From: Collinsella sp. UBA6357
GTDB taxonomy: Bacteria > Actinomycetota > Coriobacteriia > Coriobacteriales > Coriobacteriaceae
DNA length: 64,000 nucleotides
Reading direction: 5' to 3'
Assembly (NCBI GenBank): GCA_002437815.1
Contig: DJRP01000026.1
Span: forward strand, 32,643-96,642
Part shown: piece after piece, positions 57,752 through 64,000 of the stretch
How the letters are laid out: the number at the start of each line of letters is the position of its first letter
Numbering within the stretch: position 1 is the stretch's first letter
Notes under the pieces: generated by a model
Database searches by the model: none
What the model saw: only the letters and a program-made list of their open reading frames with translations
Told to the model about the DNA's origin: nothing
Position numbers and translations under genes: made by a program

Positions 57752-58795
57752 TTGAGCGACCTTACCACCGATAGGGACAACGAAGAAACCTTGACCGCTG
57801 AGAACGGCATCGAGGAGTTTGACCCCTTTGCGGGTCTGATGGATGATGAGCTCGATACGTTGTGCGACGAAGCCGGGGATAACGCCAGCTTCTCTGCCGT
57901 CGAGCCGGGATTCCGCAGTGGTTTCGTGGCCCTTGTGGGACGTCCCAACGCCGGAAAATCCACGCTGCTCAACGCATGCTATGGACAGAAAGTGGCCATC
58001 ACCTCGCCGGTTGCCCAGACCACGCGCCGTCGTATGCGTGCCGTGGTCAACCGTCCGGGCTATCAACTCGTGTTCGTCGACACTCCAGGCATCCATAAGC
58101 CCAAGGACGGACTGGGTTCCGAACTCAACAAAAGCGCGTTGTACGAGCTCAACGACGTGGACGTCGTTGCGTTTTTGATCGATGCCACCAAACCCATCGG
58201 CAGGGGAGACGCTTGGGTAGCCGAGCGCGTCAAGAACGCTCCCTGCAAAAAGGTACTCGTTTTGACTAAAGCCGACGAAGCCAAGCCTGAGCAGGTGATG
58301 GAGCAGCTCAAGGCAGCCCATGAGCTTATGACGTACGACGACGAGATCGTGACCTCATCCTACAAGAACTTCAACGTCGAGGGCTTTATCGAGACGGTTG
58401 CCCAGTTTATGCCCGAAGGACCACGCTGGTTTCCCGAGGGCATGGGTACCGATACGGCCGACGAGACGTTGGTCGCCGAGTTCGTTCGCGAGAAGGTCTT
58501 GCGTCGCACGCATGATGAGGTCCCGCATTCCGTGGGCGTTGTCTGTGACGATATCGAACGTACTAAGAAAGTGCTGCGCATCCACGCCACGATTTATGTG
58601 GAGCGCGAGGGGCAGAAAGGCATCATCATCGGTAAGGGCGGCGAGATGATCAAGCATATCGGCATCGACGCTCGTCGCGATCTTGAGCGCATATTCGGCG
58701 GCCAGGTCTTTCTTACGCTCGACGTCAAGGTCAAGACGGGTTGGCGCGACGACGAGGCCCAGATTCGCCGTTTCGGCTATAGCGCCGAAGACTAG
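57752..58795 (+). CDS. era: GTPase Era
   Basis: 347 residues from TTG 57752 with AAAGGGG. Normal Era is about 300 residues; here an acidic N-terminal extension of ~55 residues (TDRDNEETLTAENGIEEFDP) precedes the G domain: G1 GRPNAGKST, G3 DTPGIHKP, G4 TKAD. The C-terminal KH domain has GKGGEMIKHIG. It assembles 30S subunits. A later start inside the extension is possible, but no better ribosome-binding site is evident. Confidence 0.93.
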   Translation: MSDLTTDRDNEETLTAENGIEEFDPFAGLMDDELDTLCDEAGDNASFSAVEPGFRSGFVALVGRPNAGKSTLLNACYGQKVAITSPVAQTTRRRMRAVVNRPGYQLVFVDTPGIHKPKDGLGSELNKSALYELNDVDVVAFLIDATKPIGRGDAWVAERVKNAPCKKVLVLTKADEAKPEQVMEQLKAAHELMTYDDEIVTSSYKNFNVEGFIETVAQFMPEGPRWFPEGMGTDTADETLVAEFVREKVLRRTHDEVPHSVGVVCDDIERTKKVLRIHATIYVEREGQKGIIIGKGGEMIKHIGIDARRDLERIFGGQVFLTLDVKVKTGWRDDEAQIRRFGYSAED

Positions 58796-58812
58796 CTCGG
58801 CACGTCCTCGAC

Positions 58813-59562
58813 ATGACAGGATCGCGTACCTATCGCACGAAGGCCATCGTCCTCGATAAGACCAAGCTCAAGGAGACCGATCTGATCCTTACGCTCGTTG
58901 ACGAGCAAGGACGTCAGATACGCGCCGTCGCCAAGGGCGCGCGTAAGCCCGGCGGGCGCCTGTCAGCGCGATGCGAACTGTTTTGCACCGTTGACATGCT
59001 TTTGGCGCACGGACGCTCACTCGATGTGGTGTCGCAGGCAGAGCTGCTTCGCGCTCCTTTGGGGGCCGCGCCGAGTTTCGAGACCACCTGCGCCGCCAGC
59101 GCCATCGCCGAGGTCGCGCGGCTTTGTTCGTTCGAAGACGCCGAGGACCCGTATCTGTTTGCGATCACCCAACGTGCGCTCGAGCTCTCGGGAAAGGCGG
59201 AGCTTTCCGTCAAACTCGATATCCTGGTCGCCGCCTTCGTGTTCAAGCTGCTCTCGCATGTGGGCTATAGACCCGATTTCTCTGCATGCGTATCTTGCGG
59301 CGATACCATGCTTTCGTATTTCTCGCCCCAGGCGGGTGGCCTGCTGTGCGGTTCATGCGCTTCGAGCGTGCCGGGGGCTGAGCTTGTTTCAACCGGGGAG
59401 ATCGCCTGGCTGCGCGCCCTTATGGGCAATACGTTTGATGAGCTGCTCACCGTCGAGGTGGATCCTCATACTGCCGCATTTTTGCTCGGCCTTTCCCACC
59501 TTTGGGCCGCAACCCATCTCGACCAACGTCTGCGCGCCATGGAATTCATGTTGGGAAGGTGA
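58813..59562 (+). CDS. recO: DNA repair protein RecO
   Basis: 249 residues from ATG 58813. OB-fold start (YRTKAIVLDKTKLKETDLIL) and the zinc motif CVSCGD with CGSCAS. It loads RecA with RecR/RecF. Last gene of the lepA-recO string. Confidence 0.93.
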   Translation: MTGSRTYRTKAIVLDKTKLKETDLILTLVDEQGRQIRAVAKGARKPGGRLSARCELFCTVDMLLAHGRSLDVVSQAELLRAPLGAAPSFETTCAASAIAEVARLCSFEDAEDPYLFAITQRALELSGKAELSVKLDILVAAFVFKLLSHVGYRPDFSACVSCGDTMLSYFSPQAGGLLCGSCASSVPGAELVSTGEIAWLRALMGNTFDELLTVEVDPHTAAFLLGLSHLWAATHLDQRLRAMEFMLGR

Positions 59563-59699
59563 TGTTGCCACACCGCACATCGCTTGTGGTATTATTCCGA
59601 CCTGTTGGTACCTCGATCTTGGATATCCGCTCCACCGGCGGTTTCCCAGCCCGAGGCGAATTGTGTCGTCACATGACGACAGAAACGAAAGGTGAAACA

Positions 59700-59978
59700 A
59701 TGACTGTTTCAAAGGAGCGCAAGGCGGAGCTGACCGCCCAGTTCGGCAACTCTCCCGTCGACACCGGTAACCCTAAGGTTCAGGTCGCCATCCTCTCCGA
59801 GCGCATCCGCGAGCTCACCGAGCACATGAAGACCCACCAGAAGGACTTCCACACCCGCCGTGGCCTGCTTATGCTCGTCGGTCGCCGTCGTCGTCTTCTT
59901 TCCTACATCAAGAACAACGACGTCGTCGAGTATCGTGAGCTCATCAAGGCTCTCGGCATTCGCGACAACATCCGCTAA
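59700..59978 (+). CDS. rpsO: 30S ribosomal protein S15
   Basis: 92 residues from ATG 59700, three more than usual, with GAAAGGTGAAACA upstream. Conserved HxKDFHTRRGLLMLVGRRRR-type rRNA-binding helix is present. It initiates assembly of the 30S platform. Confidence 0.96.
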   Translation: MTVSKERKAELTAQFGNSPVDTGNPKVQVAILSERIRELTEHMKTHQKDFHTRRGLLMLVGRRRRLLSYIKNNDVVEYRELIKALGIRDNIR

Positions 59979-59995
59979 AGGATCTTGTACATGCT

Positions 59996-60030
59996 AAGAG
60001 CGTCTCGCTAGTGGCGGGGCGCTCTTTTTG
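59996..60030 (+). terminator. rpsO terminator
   Basis: A 13-pair stem with wobbles (59996-60008 / 60014-60026, loop TAGTG) ends in a run of five T. It lies between rpsO and pnp. A GTGACG/CGTCAC stem (60062-60067 / 60083-60088) before pnp could be a processing site. Confidence 0.8.
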
Positions 60031-60131
60031 TGTAAGGGCACGAAAAATCATGCTCTGAAGCGTGACGTAGGCAGGGGGCCTCCGTCACATGAGAAGCCTG
60101 CGGGCAAGGGGCCCGTGGGGTAAGGAGAAAA

Positions 60132-62372
60132 ATGACACTCGTATCAAAGACCTTCGAGCTGTACGGCAAGACCTACACGTTTGAGTCGGGCGAGCTCGCC
60201 AAGCAGGCCACCGGCGCCGTTCTGGTCAAGCAGGGCGATACCACCATGCTCGACACCGTTGTGGTCTCCAAGGAGCGTAAGAACTACGATTTCTTTCCGC
60301 TGACCGTCGACTTCAACGAGAAGATGTATGCCGCCGGCCGTATCCCTGGTGGTTACCTCAAGCGTGAGGGCCGTCCCAGCGAGAAGGCCACGCTGACCGC
60401 CCGTATGATCGACCGCCCGATCCGCCCGAGCTTCCCCGACGGATTCCGCAATGAGGTGCATATCGTAGCCACCTCACTCGTCGCCGACCAGGTCAACCCC
60501 TTCGATGTCATCAACGTCATGGGCGCCTCGCTCGCCATGACGCTTGGCGGTGTTCCTTTCGAGGGGCCGCTCGCCTGCGTCCGCATCGCCCGTAACGTCG
60601 AGACCGGTGCGTTCATCGTCAACCCCACCTATGAGGAGCGCGAGTCCTCCGATCTGGACCTCGAGCTCGGCGGTTCCGCCGATTTCATCTCGATGGTCGA
60701 GGCCGGTGCGCAGGAGATCTCCGAGGACGACATGCTCGCCGCCATGAAGTTCGGCCAGGAGGCCCTTGCCGCCTTCTGCCAGGCGCAAAACGAGTTCGTT
60801 GAGGAGTGGGAGCGCGTCAACGGCCCGATCGTCAAGAAGGAGTATCCGCTCGACCAGCCGGTCGAAGAGGTTCACGACCGCATCTTCGCCCACTACGACG
60901 AGATGGCCGCCGCCCTGCGCGATGCCGACAAACTTTCGCGTATCGGTAAGGTCGAAGCGCTCAAGGACGCCATCCGCGCCGAGTTCACCGAAGAGGAGCA
61001 GGCCGAGTGGGAGCGCGAGATCCCGGTCGCCCTTAAGAAGCTCGAGAAGAAGGCTATGCGCACCATGGTCGTCGAGACCGGTGAGCGCGTGGACGGCCGT
61101 GCCGCCGATGAAATCCGCCCCATCATGGTGAAGGACAACTACCTGCCGCTCGTTCACGGTTCCGGCCTGTTCCAGCGCGGTCAGACCCAGGTGCTCTCTG
61201 TGCTTTCGCTCGGTATGCTCAACGAGGGTCAGCGTCTCGACACGATCGAGCCCACCGAGGGCAAGCGCTACATGCACCACTACAACTTCCCGCCCTTCTG
61301 CACCGGCGAGACCGGCCGTATGGGTAGCCCCAAGCGTCGCGAGATCGGCCATGGTAACCTTGCCGAGCGCGCGTTGCTTCCGGTTCTTCCCGACGAGAAC
61401 GAGTTCCCGTACGCCATTCGCGTCGTCTCGGAGGTCATGGAGTCCAACGGCTCTTCCTCGATGGCTTCCACCTGCGGCTCCACGCTCGCCCTTATGGACG
61501 GCGGCGTGCCCATCAAGCGCCCGGTCTCGGGTATCGCCATGGGCCTGATCCAGGAGGAGGGCAAGACTGTCGTTCTGTCCGACATCCAGGGTCTTGAGGA
61601 CTTCCTGGGCGACATGGACTTCAAGGTCACAGGCACCACGAAGGGTATCACCGCCCTGCAGATGGACAACAAGGCAACCGGCCTCACGTTTGACATCCTT
61701 GCTCGTGCCCTGCAGCAGGCCAAGGAGGGCCGCGCCTTCATCCTCAACAAGATGCTCGAGGTGATCCCCGAGCCGCGCCACTCCACCCGCAGCACCGCGC
61801 CGCGCATCGTCTCGATCCAGGTTCCCACCGATAAGATTCGCGACGTCATCGGTTCGGGCGGCAAGGTCATCCGTGGCATCCAGGACGAAACCGGCGCTTC
61901 GGTTGATATCCAGGAAGACGGCACGGTCTTTGTCGGCGGTACCGGCGAGTCTGTCGACGCGGCCGTCGAGCAGATCAAGCTCATCGTCAAGGTGCCTGAG
62001 CCGGGCGAGGAATATACCGGTCGCGTGGTCTCCATCCAGCCCTTTGGCGCCTTCGTCAACCTGCTTCCCGGCAAGGACGGGCTGCTTCACATCTCCCGTG
62101 TGGCCAAGGGTCGCGTTGAGAAGGTCGAGGACGTTCTCAACGTGGGCGATGAGGTCAAGGTCGTCGTCATCGAGGTCGATGATCGCGGCAAGATCTCGCT
62201 TGATCGTCTCGATAAGCCCGAGGCTCCCGCACGTTCCGAGGCTGATGGCGACGGCGAGCATTTCCAGCGCCGCGAGCGTCGTCCCCGCGAACGTTCTGAG
62301 CGCAGCGATCGTCCGCGCCGCCCCGGCGACAACGGCGGTCGTAAACCCCGCCGCCACCACGACGCCGAGTAA
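60132..62372 (+). CDS. pnp: Polynucleotide phosphorylase
   Basis: 746 residues with TAAGGAG before the ATG. Two RNase PH-like domains, KH domain (DVIGSGGKVIRGIQDETG) and S1 domain (YTGRVVSIQPFGAFVNLLPG). The C-terminal ~40 residues are Arg/Glu/Asp-rich. It degrades RNA from the 3' end and adds tails. The next gene encodes the 5' exonuclease RNase J, so two decay enzymes are side by side. Confidence 0.97.
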   Translation: MTLVSKTFELYGKTYTFESGELAKQATGAVLVKQGDTTMLDTVVVSKERKNYDFFPLTVDFNEKMYAAGRIPGGYLKREGRPSEKATLTARMIDRPIRPSFPDGFRNEVHIVATSLVADQVNPFDVINVMGASLAMTLGGVPFEGPLACVRIARNVETGAFIVNPTYEERESSDLDLELGGSADFISMVEAGAQEISEDDMLAAMKFGQEALAAFCQAQNEFVEEWERVNGPIVKKEYPLDQPVEEVHDRIFAHYDEMAAALRDADKLSRIGKVEALKDAIRAEFTEEEQAEWEREIPVALKKLEKKAMRTMVVETGERVDGRAADEIRPIMVKDNYLPLVHGSGLFQRGQTQVLSVLSLGMLNEGQRLDTIEPTEGKRYMHHYNFPPFCTGETGRMGSPKRREIGHGNLAERALLPVLPDENEFPYAIRVVSEVMESNGSSSMASTCGSTLALMDGGVPIKRPVSGIAMGLIQEEGKTVVLSDIQGLEDFLGDMDFKVTGTTKGITALQMDNKATGLTFDILARALQQAKEGRAFILNKMLEVIPEPRHSTRSTAPRIVSIQVPTDKIRDVIGSGGKVIRGIQDETGASVDIQEDGTVFVGGTGESVDAAVEQIKLIVKVPEPGEEYTGRVVSIQPFGAFVNLLPGKDGLLHISRVAKGRVEKVEDVLNVGDEVKVVVIEVDDRGKISLDRLDKPEAPARSEADGDGEHFQRRERRPRERSERSDRPRRPGDNGGRKPRRHHDAE

Positions 62373-62409
62373 ATCTGCACTTTATTTTTCGCATTCTTAA
62401 AGTGATCCT

Positions 62410-62447
62410 AACTGGCCTCTTGCATTTATGCAGGAGGCCAGTTTTAT
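62410..62447 (+). terminator. pnp terminator
   Basis: A 15-pair stem (62410-62424 / 62429-62443, one G-T pair, 4-nt loop) followed by TTATAA. A clear hairpin with a short T tail. Confidence 0.8.
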
Positions 62448-62464
62448 AAGAAAACGCAACAAAT

Positions 62465-62605
62465 GGGTGTGGTCCCGGCCCTTCGGTCGCGGGTGAAATT
62501 TATCGCGAGTTCCGCACGAACAGGAGGCCACTTAATGTGGCCTCCGTCGTGAGCAGGACTGCCCGAGCAGGAAATTTCACCCGCGACCGAAGGGCCGGGA
62601 CACCC
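62465..62605. repeat. 141-bp inverted-repeat element between pnp and the RNase J gene
   Basis: Arms 62474-62501 and 62572-62599 are perfect 28-bp complements; outside them 62465-62470 and 62600-62605 pair over 6 more bases after a 3-base bulge. Inside are a 9-bp stem (62523-62531 / 62537-62545) and a 5-bp stem around it (62515-62519 / 62547-62551). No open frame is supported. It could be a MITE-like remnant or a structured 5' leader of the RNase J gene. No target duplication is visible. Confidence 0.75.
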
Positions 62606-62781
62606 GTATGGGATGGGGAGTTGATGCATCAGTGGTGCTTCCTGAGCGAAACGGGTATCATACGGGAGTTATTGCAGCGAGCTTGCTGCTTTTCTTTATG
62701 GATGTGCACGACGGCCGGTTTGCCAGAAGCGCCCCGTCGGTTGTTTGTTAATGGATCAGAGAAAGGACCGCACGCACACTT

Positions 62782-64000
62782 ATGGCAACAAAGAAATCTT
62801 CTCCCTTGAAAATCATTCCGCTCGGCGGTCTGGACGGCATCGGTAAGAACATGACCGTCTTCGAATGCGGCGACGATATGGTTCTGGTCGATGCGGGCCT
62901 CATGTTCCCCGATGACTCTCAGCCCGGTATCGATCTGGTGCTTCCCGACTACACCTACGTTCTCGAGAACGAGGACAAGCTCCGCGGTATCGTGGTCACC
63001 CATGGCCACGAGGACCACACGGGCTCCCTGCCGTATCTTCTGCAGGACCTCAACAACAAGGTGCCCATCTTCTCGAGCAAACTCACTCTGGGCTTCATCG
63101 AGGGCAAGCTTTCCGAATTCCGCATCCGTGCCCCCAAGTTCCGCGAAGTCAAAGACGGCAGCCATGTCAACCTGGGCGGTATCTCGCTCGACTTTTTCTC
63201 GATGACCCACTCCATTCCCGGAGCGCTGGGTGTCTTTATCCGCACCAATCAGGGCACCGTGCTGCACACCGGTGACTTTAAGCTCGATCAGACGCCCATC
63301 GATGGTGTCACGCCCAACTATGCGGCCATCAACCGCTTCGCCAAGCAGGGCGTCGACCTTCTGCTCTCCGATTCCACCAATGCCACCGTCCCCGGCTTTA
63401 CCAAGTCCGAGGCCGAGGTGGGTCCGAGCCTTCTGCATGCCATCAAAAATGCCAAGGGCCGCGTCTTCGTCGCCTCGTTCTCGAGCCATATCCATCGCCT
63501 GCAGCAGATCTGCGACGCCGCGCGCGCCTGTGGCCGCAAGGTCGTCGTAACCGGTCGCTCCATGCTTACCAACACCCGCGTGGCGCGCGAGCTGGGCTAT
63601 CTCAATATCGATGACTCGGACATCATCGATGCTTTTGATATCGACAACATCCCCGACGAGAAGATCGTTGTCATGTGCACCGGCTCTCAGGGAGAGCCCT
63701 TGTCGGCGCTTTCGCGTATGGCAAATGGCGAGCATAAGACGCTCTCTATCCATGAGGGCGATACCGTCATCATCTCCGCGACTCCGGTTCCCGGCAACGA
63801 GAAGGCTGTACAGCAGGTCATCAACAGCCTGGCCAAGCTGGGCTGCGATGTCTATGACAAGTCGCGCACCCTGGTACATGTCTCCGGTCATGGCAGCCAG
63901 GAGGAGCTCAAGCTCATGCTCGCCATGGCTAAACCCACCTACTTCATGCCGGTCCACGGCGAGGCCGTTCATCTGCGCGCCCACGCCGAGCTGGCGCGCA
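62782..64000 (+). CDS. rnj: Ribonuclease J, N-terminal part
   Basis: The gene runs off the window end; 406 residues are present from ATG 62782. The metallo-beta-lactamase motif VVTHGHEDHTGS binds two zinc ions; LHTGDFKLDQTP, DSTNATVPG, FSSHIHRLQQI and MPVHGEAVHLRAHA are RNase J/beta-CASP signatures. A basic N-terminal start (MATKKSSPLKIIPLGG) fits the family. It is a 5'-3' exo- and endoribonuclease. GAAAGGA lies 15 bases upstream, somewhat far, and the long inverted repeat lies in its leader. Confidence 0.93.
   Translation, partial: MATKKSSPLKIIPLGGLDGIGKNMTVFECGDDMVLVDAGLMFPDDSQPGIDLVLPDYTYVLENEDKLRGIVVTHGHEDHTGSLPYLLQDLNNKVPIFSSKLTLGFIEGKLSEFRIRAPKFREVKDGSHVNLGGISLDFFSMTHSIPGALGVFIRTNQGTVLHTGDFKLDQTPIDGVTPNYAAINRFAKQGVDLLLSDSTNATVPGFTKSEAEVGPSLLHAIKNAKGRVFVASFSSHIHRLQQICDAARACGRKVVVTGRSMLTNTRVARELGYLNIDDSDIIDAFDIDNIPDEKIVVMCTGSQGEPLSALSRMANGEHKTLSIHEGDTVIISATPVPGNEKAVQQVINSLAKLGCDVYDKSRTLVHVSGHGSQEELKLMLAMAKPTYFMPVHGEAVHLRAHAELAR

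Noticed and set aside
62465..62605. Another copy of the REP element found near the transposase
   Set aside because: The arm sequence (CCCGGCCCTTCGG type) is unrelated to the TCCCAAAGTGCCAGG core.

Overview
The window looks like a chromosomal segment of a high-GC anaerobic gut actinobacterium, most likely a Collinsella-type member of the Coriobacteriia. Reasons: the actinobacterial-type integration host factor next to gmk and rpoZ (40.9-42.1 kb), a complete glycogen operon, a bifunctional fermentative AdhE, the PyrK/PyrD type of dihydroorotate dehydrogenase, an LPKTG sortase substrate and high GC throughout the housekeeping genes. The genus is an inference from gene content, not from a search.

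Layout. (1) 1-8.15 kb: the end of a cell-surface polysaccharide cluster on the + strand: UDP-sugar 2-epimerase, hexapeptide acyltransferase, GT4 and two GT2 glycosyltransferases, Wzy-like polymerase, Wzx-like flippase and a membrane acyltransferase. Most genes overlap by a few bases, as in one translationally coupled operon. (2) 8.2-14.6 kb: accessory region with a secreted transglutaminase-like/ricin-type protein, a DUF2442 gene, an LPXTG surface protein, a small gene plus DUF4160 pair, an AAA-ATPase/DUF4143 gene behind four 23-bp repeats, and a RelB/YafQ-type toxin-antitoxin pair. (3) 14.7-28.1 kb, - strand: a glycogen operon in the order glgB-glgP-glgC-glgD-glgA, then a GH13-GH77 fusion and an FmdB-type zinc-ribbon gene. 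(4) 28.4-34.9 kb: HAD phosphatase, thiamine pyrophosphokinase-like gene, a small-molecule kinase, adhE, a REP-associated transposase between two REP-type palindromes, and rpmB. (5) 35.2-40.7 kb: pyrRBCKDF behind a probable attenuator with a 22-codon leader peptide. (6) 40.9-64 kb: housekeeping genes: mihF-gmk-rpoZ-thiI; comEA-comEC-holA; rpsT; lepA-dusB-hemW-dnaJ-like-dnaJ-mtaB-phoH-ybeY-dgkA-era-recO; rpsO; pnp; and the start of an RNase J gene.

The most unusual signal is in region 1. At least six perfect or near-perfect inverted repeats (arms 11-20 bp) lie inside open reading frames of the polysaccharide genes. In the GT4 and both GT2 genes they form a three-segment array in which the middle segment can pair with either neighbour, and the two hairpin centres are 32-35 nt apart. 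In the two GT2 paralogues the unrelated hairpin sequences sit at almost the same codon of the glycosyltransferase fold. I know of no described element of this kind. The same operon carries two poly-G tracts at which the reading frame is broken or altered, which suggests phase variation.

Other notable points: lysine/alanine-rich tails on both glycogen synthase and branching enzyme, a DnaJ-like protein whose C-terminal part is replaced by membrane helices, and a 141-bp inverted-repeat element between pnp and the RNase J gene.
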